This document shows positions 42,129-50,123 of a stretch of 54,713 nucleotides of DNA, piece by piece. The translations under genes and the position numbers were made by a program. A model generated the notes under the pieces. That model was not told where the DNA came from and made no database searches. It saw only the letters and a list, made by a program, of their open reading frames with translations. Source of the stretch: an uncultured Oscillospiraceae bacterium. Its GTDB lineage: Bacteria; Bacillota; Clostridia; Oscillospirales; Oscillospiraceae. The DNA is taken from the NCBI GenBank assembly GCA_900763705.1, contig CAAFLG010000033.1:1-54713 (forward strand). Direction: 5' to 3'. The first letter of the stretch is position 1; each line of letters opens with the position of its first letter.

Positions 42129-42602
42129 TCAGTTGTTCCTGCTGCATTTTTCCGCGTCGATGGCCAGCACGACCATCAGCGCGCCCAGCGCGTCCTTGGG
42201 ATCGGCAACGTCGATGACGTAGGTATCCGTCCAGTGAAAGAGTTCCTTCGTGATGGTGGCGATGCAGCCGCGCGAGGCGCTGTCGATCGTGTAGTCCCAC
42301 TCCATGAAGCTGCCGTTCACTTCCCAGTCATTGCACTCAAGCGTGAAGCGCGGGGTGAAGAATGTGAACTCCTTGCAGATGCAGCCATAGTACTGCTCGC
42401 CGATGTAAAGCTCGAACTTGGGCAAAAACGTCAGCACGCGCTGCTGCACGGTGCCGATGTGCTCGCCCGCGGCATTCAGGATATGCAGGCAATGTCCCCA
42501 CGCGAGCTTGCCCTCGACTGTAAAGACGGTATTGCCGGCCTCGTCGTAGATATCGTAGCTATCAAACCACGAAAAGAAGCGCTGCTTGAACAGTAATTTC
42601 AT
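42129..42602 (-). CDS. LURP-one-related (LOR) family protein
   Basis: A 157-residue tubby-like beta-barrel protein of the LOR/YxjI family. The pattern is KLLFKQRFFSWFDSYDIYDE (residues 2-21), then GNTVFTVEGKLAWGHCLHI, FYIGEQ-like ELYIGEQYYGCICKEFTFFTPRFTL and WTDTYVIDVADPKDALGALMVVLAID. ATG 42602 follows GGGAGGGCGCG. Function is unknown; related proteins are thought to bind membranes or ligands. It is encoded in line with rarA, 1 nt before the rarA start, so co-transcription is likely. Confidence 0.87.
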   Translation of the reverse strand: MKLLFKQRFFSWFDSYDIYDEAGNTVFTVEGKLAWGHCLHILNAAGEHIGTVQQRVLTFLPKFELYIGEQYYGCICKEFTFFTPRFTLECNDWEVNGSFMEWDYTIDSASRGCIATITKELFHWTDTYVIDVADPKDALGALMVVLAIDAEKCSRNN

Positions 42603-42737
42603 CACGCGCCCTCCCTTGCAAGAAAGTTCTTTGATTATAGCACGGTTTTCTTTCCTTGCACAGCCTTTTTGTGTCGATTTTTCCGCTTCCATGTGCTATA
42701 CTGTCGGCAGTATTGATGAAACGCAGGAGGTCTCGCC

Positions 42738-43376
42738 ATGAAATCCAAAGCCGCCGTCCGACGCATCGTGGAGGCGCTCAAAGCGCTCTACCCCGACGCG
42801 CGCTGCTCGCTCAACTATCAAAAGGACTACGAACTGCTCTTCGCCGTGCGCCTTTCCGCCCAGTGCACTGACGCGCGCGTGAACATGGTCACGCCCGCGC
42901 TCTTTCAGAAATACCCGTCGCTCGAAGCCTTTGCAAACGCCAGCTATGAAGAGGTCGGCGAGGCCATCCGCTCCTGCGGATTTTACAACACCAAGTCGAA
43001 GGATCTCGTCGAGTGCGCGAAGATCCTGCTCGAAAAACACGGCGGCAAGGTTCCCGGCACGATGGAGGAGCTCACGGCCCTGCCCGGCATCGGGCGCAAG
43101 ACGGCGAACCTCATCCTCGGTGATATCTACGGCCAGCCCGCTTACGTCTGCGACACGCACTGCATCCGCATCACGGGGCGCCTCGGCCTCACAGACGGCA
43201 GCAAGGACCCGCTGAGCGTGGAAAAGCAGCTGCGTCAGGTGCTCCCGCCGGAGGAATCGAGCGACTTCTGCCACCGACTGGTGCTGTTCGGCCGCGACGT
43301 ATGCACCGCGCGCAAGGCAAACTGCGACGGCTGCCCGCTGAGGAAGGACTGCGACTACGGAAAGGCGCAGAAATGA
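42738..43376 (+). CDS. nth: Endonuclease III
   Basis: A 212-residue bifunctional DNA glycosylase/AP lyase for oxidised pyrimidines. The helix-hairpin-helix is LPGIGRKTANLILGD with the catalytic lysine in IGRKTA near residue 120, and the catalytic Asp in VCDTHCIRI near residue 138. The C-terminal 4Fe-4S site has spacing C-x6-C-x2-C-x5-C in CTARKANCDGCPLRKDC. GCAGGAGGTC precedes the start. It is transcribed alone and is the only plus-strand gene between 35 and 44.6 kb. Confidence 0.96.
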   Translation: MKSKAAVRRIVEALKALYPDARCSLNYQKDYELLFAVRLSAQCTDARVNMVTPALFQKYPSLEAFANASYEEVGEAIRSCGFYNTKSKDLVECAKILLEKHGGKVPGTMEELTALPGIGRKTANLILGDIYGQPAYVCDTHCIRITGRLGLTDGSKDPLSVEKQLRQVLPPEESSDFCHRLVLFGRDVCTARKANCDGCPLRKDCDYGKAQK

Positions 43377-43390
43377 TTGCGTTTTTGGCA

Positions 43391-43429
43391 AAAAATATCC
43401 CGCATGCTGAAAGCATGCGGGATATTTTT
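43391..43429. terminator. Bidirectional terminator between nth and the anti-sigma-like gene
   Basis: AAAAATATCCCGCATGCT (43391-43408) and AGCATGCGGGATATTTTT (43412-43429) form an 18-bp stem with loop GAA, between convergent genes. Confidence 0.9.
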
Positions 43430-43448
43430 CCGCTCAGCGCAGGCTGCC

Positions 43449-44051
43449 TTACCTGCGGCCATAGGGGTCTTCGTATTTCGTTGAGTTGTACGAGTAGCAA
43501 TCGTTGTAGCGGATCGTGACAAAGAGCGTTTTTCCTCCATCCTGCTCATCGCGCAGCAAAACATGGCAAAGGCCATTTTCATCAAAGCGGTCTGTAATGT
43601 CGAGTGACTGGCCGCGGTAGTAGATCATCACCGTGCCGTCATCTTCGTAAACGACCTCGGGCGCGTTGAGATGCTCTAACATCTCTTCCTCCGTCAGCGA
43701 GCGCTCCGTGCCGTCGTCTTCGATGGCGATGCCACCGCCGCCCATTTCGTGCTCGGTGCCGTCCTTGTCCGTATAGTCGATCGTGTAGCGCCCCTGATCG
43801 ATCGTCATGACCGCGTCGGTCTGATCTCCCTTGAGCCAGAGCTGCACCGTACGCTGGATGCCGCCGAGATCCGAGGCATAGGCGACGCTGCCGAGCGCCA
43901 GCACGAGCGCGGCCGCGAGGCCGATGGTCGCGGCGCGGCGCAGCGCGGGCCGTTTCGTTTTCCGTTCTGTCATCTTCATTACCTCCGTCATCGTGTCCGG
44001 GGAGGCGTGCAGCGGCGCAAATGCGCGTTGGAATCTCTCTTTTTCCGTCAT
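43449..44051 (-). CDS. Anti-sigma-like membrane protein
   Basis: A 200-residue protein with a charged cytoplasmic N-terminus (MTEKERFQRAFAPLHASPDT), one membrane segment near residues 42-60 (AATIGLAAALVLALGSVAYA) and an acidic extracellular domain (VMTIDQGRYTIDYTDKDGTE onward). It starts 4 nt after an ECF sigma factor gene behind GGAGGAGG. That topology and position fit a membrane-bound regulator that holds the sigma factor. No zinc-type anti-sigma motif is seen, so the inhibitory role is inferred. Confidence 0.72.
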   Translation of the reverse strand: MTEKERFQRAFAPLHASPDTMTEVMKMTERKTKRPALRRAATIGLAAALVLALGSVAYASDLGGIQRTVQLWLKGDQTDAVMTIDQGRYTIDYTDKDGTEHEMGGGGIAIEDDGTERSLTEEEMLEHLNAPEVVYEDDGTVMIYYRGQSLDITDRFDENGLCHVLLRDEQDGGKTLFVTIRYNDCYSYNSTKYEDPYGRR

Positions 44052-44055
44052 TGCT

Positions 44056-44526
44056 TTACTCCTCCTCCAAAATAGTCCTGAGCTTCGCCCTTGCGCGAAA
44101 AAGTCTTGTGCTGACGGTTTTCTCCGCAATGGAGAGCATCGAGGCGATCTCCGCTGTCGAGTATCCTTCGTAGTAAAAAAGCAGCAGCGGCACGCGGTAT
44201 TTTTTGTCGAGTGCCATCACGGCTTTGAAGAGCTCGCCGTCCCGCGGCTGCTCGAAGGACAATGTCTCGGCGTAGTCGTCGATATCCTCGTGCCTGCGCC
44301 ACGGCGAGCGGAAGAGCATCTTGCAGCGATTGACGGTGACGCGGATGAGCCAGTTTTTCAAGTGGGCGTCGGATTCGAACGCCTTGTCCGTTTTGTACAG
44401 CTCTATCAATACGTCCTGCGTCACATCGTTGGCGTCGTCCGGGTTTTTGAGCCAGCCGTAGGCCACGCGAAAGACCGTGTCCATGTACTTTTCTGCATTT
44501 TGGGCAAATGCTTCGTTTGAAAACAT
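44056..44526 (-). CDS. ECF-type RNA polymerase sigma factor
   Basis: A 156-residue ECF sigma factor. Region 2 is EKYMDTVFRVAYGWLKNPDDANDVTQDVLIELY and continues to the region 2.4 LKNWLIRVTVNRCKMLFRS. Region 4 is VPLLLFYYEGYSTAEIASMLSIAEKTVSTRLFRARAKLR. ATG 44526 (MFSNEAFAQNAEKYMD) follows GAGGAGAGAAAC. It is paired with the membrane anti-sigma-like gene. The stimulus is unknown. The upstream part of the frame has no ribosome binding site and is discounted. Confidence 0.9.
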   Translation of the reverse strand: MFSNEAFAQNAEKYMDTVFRVAYGWLKNPDDANDVTQDVLIELYKTDKAFESDAHLKNWLIRVTVNRCKMLFRSPWRRHEDIDDYAETLSFEQPRDGELFKAVMALDKKYRVPLLLFYYEGYSTAEIASMLSIAEKTVSTRLFRARAKLRTILEEE

Positions 44527-44688
44527 ATATGTTTCTCTCCTCAAAGGCCTTACACCATACATGTGCGCGAGCAGGGCGTTTTCTTTCACATTTTTTTGCA
44601 AACCGCAAAATTTTCTCTTTTCTTCAGGCACGCTCGCGCCGCCGCGCTCATATACTGCCATGAGATCAATGGATGCGGAGGCCGTCAA

Positions 44689-44946
44689 ATGGACAATAAA
44701 ACGCAGAAGGTCATCGAAAGATTCAAAAAAGACCCCGCAGCGGCGCAGTCGCTGCTGCAATCAGGAGACGGACAGCGGCTCATGCAGCTGCTCACCGCGC
44801 AGGATGGCGGCGCAGCGCTCGAGCAGGCCGCGCAAAGCGCCGCGCGCGGCGACACGAAAGATCTTGCCGCCATGCTCTCCTCTCTCATGCACAGCCCGCA
44901 GGGGGCGGAGCTGATGCGGCGGCTGAACGACGCGGCGCGGAAATAG
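44689..44946 (+). CDS. Unknown 85-residue protein, first gene of a three-gene cluster
   Basis: Starts MDNKTQKVIERFKKDPAAAQ and ends LMRRLNDAARK. It is all-helical, rich in Ala, Gln and Leu, with two DP/SP-like breaks (KKDPAAAQSLLQ and MHSPQGAELMRRL), and no signal or membrane segment. GGAGG precedes ATG 44689. Composition and periodic helices are compatible with a protein-binding helical bundle. I do not recognise the family. It is followed by two more unknown genes in the same direction. Confidence 0.75.
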   Translation: MDNKTQKVIERFKKDPAAAQSLLQSGDGQRLMQLLTAQDGGAALEQAAQSAARGDTKDLAAMLSSLMHSPQGAELMRRLNDAARK

Positions 44947-44978
44947 CGATCGATGCGGCAGCGAAGGGGGCGAGGGCC

Positions 44979-45365
44979 GTGAGCGAGTGGGAGGACAAAC
45001 TGAATACGCTCATTTCCGATCCGGACGCCATGGCGCAGGTCATGCAGATGGCGCAGAGCCTCTCGCAGCAGATGGGCGCATCCGGCGGCGCAGCGTCCTC
45101 TTCGGGCGGTCCGACTGCGGCGGCGGATGTTCCGCCGCCGCAGGAGCTTTCCTCGCTCCTTGGCGGCATCGACCCCGCGCTCATCCAAAGACTCCTGCCG
45201 CTGCTCTCCCAGATGAACCGCGCAGAGAGCAGCGAGACGACCGCCTTTCTTCTCGCACTGCGCCCGTTCCTAAAACCGGAGCGGCGCGACAAGGTCGAGC
45301 GCGCCGCGCAGCTCGCGCGGCTCATCCACCTTGCCAAACTATTTTTGCTGTCGCAGGAGGGCTGA
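44979..45365 (+). CDS. Unknown 128-residue protein, second gene of the cluster (GTG start)
   Basis: Starts MSEWEDKLNTLISDPDAMAQ with a GTG codon at 44979 behind GAAGGGGG. Residues 12-32 (SDPDAMAQVMQMAQSLSQQMG) loosely resemble a STI1/DP motif and match the preceding protein in style. A Ser/Gly/Pro-rich linker (residues 33-55) is followed by a helical domain (LIQRLLPLLSQMNR, FLLALRPFLKPERRDKVERAAQ) ending HLAKLFLLSQEG. No signal peptide. It is not a recognised family; the low-complexity linker argues against an enzyme. Confidence 0.75.
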   Translation: MSEWEDKLNTLISDPDAMAQVMQMAQSLSQQMGASGGAASSSGGPTAAADVPPPQELSSLLGGIDPALIQRLLPLLSQMNRAESSETTAFLLALRPFLKPERRDKVERAAQLARLIHLAKLFLLSQEG

Positions 45366-45368
45366 GGG

Positions 45369-45680
45369 ATGTATAACCGGTATCTTCGCAACGACGACGG
45401 CGTTTACACCCGCGTCCCCATGCCGGACCCGCCGCCGGAAAAGCAGCGGCAGCCGCCCCCTCCCCCGTGCGGCGACGCGCCGCCTCCGCCGCCCAAGCCG
45501 CCGGAGGACGCTGCACCGAAGGAGGACCCTTCGCAGTTCATTTCCCGTCTTCTCGACAAGCTCCCGCTCAAGGGCGTGGACAAATCGGATCTTTTGCTGC
45601 TGCTCATCCTCTTTTTTCTCTTTGAAGAGAAGGCGGACGATGAGCTGCTCATCGCGCTGGGGCTTCTGCTCATCCTGTAG
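45369..45680 (+). CDS. Unknown 103-residue proline-rich protein with C-terminal hydrophobic region, third gene
   Basis: Starts MYNRYLRNDDGVYTRVPMPD, followed by a proline-rich linker (residues 18-50, PPPEKQRQPPPPP, PPPPPKPPED), then SQFISRLLDKLPLKGVDKSD and a hydrophobic C-terminus (LLLLLILFFLFEEKADDELLIALGLLLIL) with two short stretches separated by charges. It starts 3 nt after the second gene. The layout suggests a membrane-peripheral or anchored protein. A terminator follows directly. Confidence 0.78.
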   Translation: MYNRYLRNDDGVYTRVPMPDPPPEKQRQPPPPPCGDAPPPPPKPPEDAAPKEDPSQFISRLLDKLPLKGVDKSDLLLLLILFFLFEEKADDELLIALGLLLIL

Positions 45681-45687
45681 TAGGCAA

Positions 45688-45722
45688 AAAGGCCGTTCGG
45701 AGGAAATATCCGAACGGCCTTT
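45688..45722. terminator. Bidirectional terminator after the three-gene cluster
   Basis: AAAGGCCGTTCGG (45688-45700) and CCGAACGGCCTTT (45710-45722) form a 13-bp stem, with A- and T-runs on the flanks. Confidence 0.85.
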
Positions 45723-45742
45723 TATCGTTTTTTGAGGCGTTT

Positions 45743-46486
45743 TTATCCGACTGTGTGCAGCTTTGTCCCGTCCGGGAGCGTGAACGCATCCGCGCCGGGC
45801 GCGGCGGTGTCGACCGTCATGCCGGCCATGCGGTAAACGACCTCATCGCCGTTGAGCTTTTCCGCCGCGCAGAGAAGCCCGTCGCTCACGCTGACCCAGT
45901 AGCGCTCGACATAGCCGAGCGCATCGGCGGCGGTTTCCACATAGATGCAGTCCACCGTGTCAAGCAGACGGTAATCAGCGGAGGCGATGCGCTTTTCGTC
46001 GAGCCGCAGGATGTTTTCATAGGTCGGGATGCCCTGCTCCTCGTCAGCGGTGAAAGAGGCGGCGCTTTCAAAGTATTCCTTGCCGCTGCCATACCACAGC
46101 CATGTCTTCTCGCCGTTTGTCACGGTATGGCTCAGCTCGCCGCTCGCTTCTTCGGTGTCCGTGCGCGTCCACGCGCCGTCCACAGAAACGGTGCTTCGAT
46201 CCACGCCGCTGCCGCCCGTATAGTAGCGCTCAATGGTGATCGAGCGCGTGTAGCGCGCGGGGCGCGCAAGCGTTGCAACGGCGCTTTGCACCGTGTCCGG
46301 CCGCACCGTCACGCGGCCCGCGCTGTTATCGTCGAGCGAAAGGCCGCTGTCCTCGGTGCTTGATGCTTCCTTCGGCAGCACCACATGGGCGGGGCGGTGC
46401 AGCGCGCCGCGCAGCACAAAGAGGAGCACGAGCAAAACGAGCGCGACGAAGGCAGCGCCGATGGGCGTCACTCTCCACTTTCTCAT
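45743..46486 (-). CDS. Unknown membrane-anchored extracellular protein
   Basis: A 247-residue protein with one N-terminal membrane helix (about residues 9-27, AAFVALVLLVLLFVLRG) and a beta-rich extracellular part. That part has repeated strands such as TRSITIERYYTGGSGVDRST, VSVDGAWTRTDTEEAS and EYFESAASFTADEEQG. The fold may resemble outer-membrane-carrier-type beta sheets, but I cannot name the family. It lies upstream (minus strand) of nothing recognisable and follows wecB by 29 nt, so it may be part of the same envelope operon. Confidence 0.75.
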   Translation of the reverse strand: MRKWRVTPIGAAFVALVLLVLLFVLRGALHRPAHVVLPKEASSTEDSGLSLDDNSAGRVTVRPDTVQSAVATLARPARYTRSITIERYYTGGSGVDRSTVSVDGAWTRTDTEEASGELSHTVTNGEKTWLWYGSGKEYFESAASFTADEEQGIPTYENILRLDEKRIASADYRLLDTVDCIYVETAADALGYVERYWVSVSDGLLCAAEKLNGDEVVYRMAGMTVDTAAPGADAFTLPDGTKLHTVG

Positions 46487-46515
46487 CCTGCTCCACTCCC
46501 TTTCTTTTTGTCCGA

Positions 46516-47661
46516 TCAGGCGTTAAAGTCGGCGGGACGCTCCGCCTTCCGGCCAAAGTGCCAGAGGATCGCGTCAGCAATGCGCGCGCAGGCGTGACCG
46601 TCGCCATAGGGGTTGACGGCGTGCGCCATCGCGTCGTAGGCCTCCTTGCTGCGCAGCAGCTCGTTGCCCATGCGCAGCACGTCGTCGTACTCGACGCCGC
46701 AGAGCTTCACCGTTCCGGCGGCGACCGCCTCAGGGCGCTCCGTCTCTTTTCTCATCACGAGCACGGGCTTACCGAGCGCGGGCGCTTCCTCCTGGAGTCC
46801 GCCGCTGTCGGTCATCACCATGTAGCAGCGCGCCATGAGGTTGTGCATCTCGTCCGCGCTCAGCGGGTCGATGAGGTGCACGCGCGGCGTGCCGGCGAGG
46901 AACTTCTGCGCGTTCTCGCGCACGACGGGGCTGAGGTGCACGGGATAGACAAGTTCGCAGTCCTCGTTCTGGAGAGCGATATCACGCAGCGCGGTCATGA
47001 TGTTCTCCATGGGCTGGCCGTAATTCTCGCGGCGGTGGCAGGTGACGAGCACGACCTTTCTCGAATAGTCCAGCTCGTTGAGCAGTTCTGTTGTAAAGCG
47101 GTAATCCTTGCGCACCGTTGTTTTCAGTGCGTCAATGACGGTATTTCCCGTGATGAAAAGGCCCTCGGTCACGCCCTCTTTGAGTAAGTTCTCACGGTTA
47201 TTTTTCGTCGGGCAGAAATAGAGGTCTGCGATGGCCGTGACGAGCTTGCGGTTCATTTCCTCCGGGAAGGGCGAATACTTATCGTAGGTGCGAAGGCCCG
47301 CCTCCACGTGCCCGACGGGCACCTTATGGTAGAAGGCAGAGAGCGCGCCGGCGAAGGTCGTCGACGTGTCGCCGTGGACCAGGATCATATCGGGCTTTAA
47401 TTGCTCGATGGCGTCGTCCATACCGAGCAGGCACTTGCTCGTGATGGTCGAGAGCGTCTGGCGCGGTGTCATAATGTCGAGGTCGCAGTCGGCCTTGAGG
47501 TCGAAGACCTCCATCACGCTATCGAGCATTTCGCGGTGCTGCGCCGTCACGCAGCAAAGGCTCTCGATCTCGTCGCGCGAGGCAAGCTCCTTGACGAGCG
47601 GCGCCATCTTGATGGCCTCGGGCCGCGTGCCGAACACGCTCATAATGCGCAGTTTTTCCAT
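46516..47661 (-). CDS. wecB: UDP-N-acetylglucosamine 2-epimerase (non-hydrolysing)
   Basis: A 381-residue GT-B-fold epimerase converting UDP-GlcNAc to UDP-ManNAc for wall polysaccharide linkage units. It begins RIMSVFGTRPEAIKMAPLVKEL, has VHGDTSTTFAGALSAFYHKVPVGHVEAGLRT, and the C-terminal active-site segment VMTDSGGLQEEAPALGKPVLVMRKETERPE. Its stop is 29 nt upstream of the unknown membrane protein, and it abuts the tagO-like gene (start 47661, tagO stop 47662). With tagO and the GT26 enzyme at 23.5 kb it supports a ManNAc-containing linkage unit. Confidence 0.94.
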   Translation of the reverse strand: MEKLRIMSVFGTRPEAIKMAPLVKELASRDEIESLCCVTAQHREMLDSVMEVFDLKADCDLDIMTPRQTLSTITSKCLLGMDDAIEQLKPDMILVHGDTSTTFAGALSAFYHKVPVGHVEAGLRTYDKYSPFPEEMNRKLVTAIADLYFCPTKNNRENLLKEGVTEGLFITGNTVIDALKTTVRKDYRFTTELLNELDYSRKVVLVTCHRRENYGQPMENIMTALRDIALQNEDCELVYPVHLSPVVRENAQKFLAGTPRVHLIDPLSADEMHNLMARCYMVMTDSGGLQEEAPALGKPVLVMRKETERPEAVAAGTVKLCGVEYDDVLRMGNELLRSKEAYDAMAHAVNPYGDGHACARIADAILWHFGRKAERPADFNA

Positions 47662-48831
47662 TTATGCTTCCTCTTTTTTCTTTTCGTTGGATTCTTCTTC
47701 AGGTTCCGCAGGCACGGTTTCCGCTGGTGTGGCGGTCTCTGTGCTCTTCTCCTCTGCCGCCGCCTTTTCCGCCTGCAATGCCTTGTCGATATCGCGGCGG
47801 AAGATGACGCGCGAGGCGAGGAACGCCGCCACCGCCAGCGCCATCAGAAAGAGCATCGCCTTGATCGCGCCGCTCGACGTCAGCATCACGGCGGAAAGTC
47901 CGAGGATACTGCTGATGACGTACAGCGCCGCGACGGCCTGTTTCTGGTTGAGGCCCATGTCGATGAGGCGGTGGTGGATGTGGCCGCGGTCAGGCGCCAT
48001 CGGGTTCTGCCCGTGGGCCAGGCGGCGGATGATGGCAAAGAGCGTGTCGAACATCGGCAGGCCCAGGATCAGGAACGGCACCGCGAACGACACGATGGCG
48101 TAATACTTAAAGAGGCCTTGGATGGAGATGGTCGCAAGGATATAGCCAAGGAAGGTAGAGCCCGTGTCGCCCATGAACATCTTTGCAGGATTCTTGTTGA
48201 AGGGCAGAAAGCCGAGGCACGCGCCCACGAGCGAGGCCATGACGAGCGCCACGTCCCCTTCGGATACCAGAAGCGCGATGACAAGCATCGAAATGGCGCT
48301 GATCGTGGAAACGCCGCAGGCAAGGCCGTCAAGTCCGTCGATGAGGTTGACGGCGTTCGTGATGCCAACGATCCACAAGACCGTAATGGGAACGGCCAGC
48401 CAGCCGAGATCCCAGTACGGGCTTTCGGCAAAGACATTGGGGTTCGAGAGCGTCTGGATGACGACGCCGTGGAACACGGCGACAAGCGCCGCGAAGATCT
48501 GCACACAGAATTTAAAGTACGCCCGCAGCGGGGACATATCGTCCACCACGCCCAGCACGACGATGATCGACGCGCCGAGCAGGATGCCCTGCATCTGGTG
48601 ATCGATCTTGACGAATAGGAGCATACTCACGATAAAGCCAAGGAAGATGGCGAGGCCGCCAAGGCGCGGCACAGGTTTTTTGTGCATCCGGCGGTTGTCC
48701 TTCGGCACGTCGATCGCGCCGATCTTGTAGGCGAAGGACTTGACCATCGGGCACATCAGGAAGCTGACGACGAAGGCGCACAGCAGCGCCGCGCCCACGC
48801 TCAGCAGCAACTCTTTCGGGATCTCATTCAT
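47662..48831 (-). CDS. tagO: Undecaprenyl-phosphate GlcNAc-1-phosphate transferase (TagO/WecA family)
   Basis: A 389-residue multi-pass membrane enzyme (about 10-11 helices) that starts lipid-linked polysaccharide synthesis. Catalytic Asp cluster: VLGVVDDMSPL near residues 94-104, plus NLIDGLDGLACG and FLGFLPFNKNPAKMFMGDTGSTFLG. The HHRLID-type loop is RGHIHHRLIDMGLNQKQAV. The last 40 residues are acidic and Lys-rich. It is adjacent to wecB. The polysaccharide made cannot be read from this alone. Confidence 0.93.
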   Translation of the reverse strand: MNEIPKELLLSVGAALLCAFVVSFLMCPMVKSFAYKIGAIDVPKDNRRMHKKPVPRLGGLAIFLGFIVSMLLFVKIDHQMQGILLGASIIVVLGVVDDMSPLRAYFKFCVQIFAALVAVFHGVVIQTLSNPNVFAESPYWDLGWLAVPITVLWIVGITNAVNLIDGLDGLACGVSTISAISMLVIALLVSEGDVALVMASLVGACLGFLPFNKNPAKMFMGDTGSTFLGYILATISIQGLFKYYAIVSFAVPFLILGLPMFDTLFAIIRRLAHGQNPMAPDRGHIHHRLIDMGLNQKQAVAALYVISSILGLSAVMLTSSGAIKAMLFLMALAVAAFLASRVIFRRDIDKALQAEKAAAEEKSTETATPAETVPAEPEEESNEKKKEEA

Positions 48832-48845
48832 TCTCTCTCACCTTT

Positions 48846-49868
48846 TCAGCGCGCCACGAAGCCGACCTTCTTATAGACCTTGCGCAGCGTTTTTTCCGCC
48901 ACGTAAGACGCCTTCTGTGCGCCCGCGCGATACACGGACTCGAGATACGCCTTGTCGCCCAAAATGCGCGTGGCTTCCTCGCGGATGGGGCGCAGCGTCT
49001 CGATGACGGCATCGCCCACGGCGGGCTTGAACGCGCCGTAGCCCTGACCGGCAAACTCCTGCTCGATCTCAGCAAAGCTCTTGCCCGTCACGGCGGAGTA
49101 GATGGTCATCAGGTTCGCAACGCCGGGCTTATGCTCGGGGTCATAGCGCACGCAGTTCTCCGTGTCGCTGTCGGTCACGGCGCGCTTGAACTTGCGCAGG
49201 ATATCCTCGGGCTTTTCCATCAGGTAAATGGAGCCGTTGGGGTCCTTGTCGGACTTGGACATCTTGCTCGCCGGGTCGCTCAGGCTCATCACGCGCGCGC
49301 CGACCTTGGGGATATACGGCTCGGGCATCTTGAAGACGTCGCCGTAAATGCCGTTAAAGCGCTGGACGATGTTGCGGCAGAGCTCGACGTGCTGCTTCTG
49401 ATCCTCGCCCACGGGGACAAAATCAGGCTGGTAGAGCAGGATATCCGCTGCCATGAGCGCAGGATAGGTGAAAAGACCGCCGTTGATGTTCTCGCTGTTC
49501 TTGGCGGACTTGTCCTTAAACTGCGTCATGCGCGAAAGCTCGCCGAACATCGTGTAGCAGTTCAGGACCCAGCCGAGCTCGGCGTGCTGCGGCACGTGGG
49601 ACTGGATGAAGAGCGTGTTCTTCTCGGGGTCTAAGCCGCAGGCGATGTACTGCGCGAGCTGCTCGAGCGTGCGGCGGCGCAGCGCCGCAGGGTCCTGACG
49701 GACCGTGATCGAGTGCATATCGGCCATGAAGTAGTAGTTGTCAAATTCCTCGTCGCGCTCCGCCCAGTTCTTGATCGCGCCGAGGTAGGACCCGAGGGTC
49801 AGATCGCCGCTGGGCTGGATGCCCGACAGCATCACTTTTTTGCGTGCCGCTTGTTCCATGTTTTCCAT
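48846..49868 (-). CDS. trpS: Tryptophanyl-tRNA synthetase
   Basis: Class I synthetase for tryptophan, 340 residues. It begins SGIQPSGDLTLGSYLGAIKNW, where TLGSY is the HIGH-equivalent, with YFMADMHSITVRQDP and VLYQPDFVPVGEDQKQHVEL. KMSKS is in SKMSKSDKDPNGSIYLMEKP near residues 214-232. The C-terminal domain (EFAGQGYGAFKPAVGDAVIETLRP) is typical. GGAG precedes ATG 49868; a second ATG 3 codons in is less favoured. A 14-nt gap follows to the tagO start on the same strand. Confidence 0.96.
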   Translation of the reverse strand: MENMEQAARKKVMLSGIQPSGDLTLGSYLGAIKNWAERDEEFDNYYFMADMHSITVRQDPAALRRRTLEQLAQYIACGLDPEKNTLFIQSHVPQHAELGWVLNCYTMFGELSRMTQFKDKSAKNSENINGGLFTYPALMAADILLYQPDFVPVGEDQKQHVELCRNIVQRFNGIYGDVFKMPEPYIPKVGARVMSLSDPASKMSKSDKDPNGSIYLMEKPEDILRKFKRAVTDSDTENCVRYDPEHKPGVANLMTIYSAVTGKSFAEIEQEFAGQGYGAFKPAVGDAVIETLRPIREEATRILGDKAYLESVYRAGAQKASYVAEKTLRKVYKKVGFVAR

Positions 49869-50056
49869 GATTGAATTCTCCGATCTCTTGTTTTCTGTTT
49901 CGATATATCTCCAATGCGCCGCTTTTGGCGCAGCTATCGACCCAATTTGTTATGTTACCATATCGCGCGCGGAAATGCAACGGCTCAATGCAAGGAAAAA
50001 CGGGCGCGGCACGCATATACGCCGCCCCGGCGGGCATAAAATCGCCGCGCCTTTCG

Positions 50057-50085
50057 TTGACTTTTCAGCGAAAATATGATGTAAT
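50057..50085 (+). promoter_or_regulatory. Candidate gltX promoter
   Basis: TTGACT (50057-50062) and TGTAAT (50080-50085) are 17 nt apart. gltX starts at 50124 behind AGGAGG. The stretch 49869-50056 between trpS and gltX has the inverted repeat TGCGCC / GGCGCA (about 49917-49934) and nothing else. Confidence 0.6.
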
Positions 50086-50123
50086 ATAATATCTTATTTT
50101 GATTTCACTTCAGGAGGTCACCT

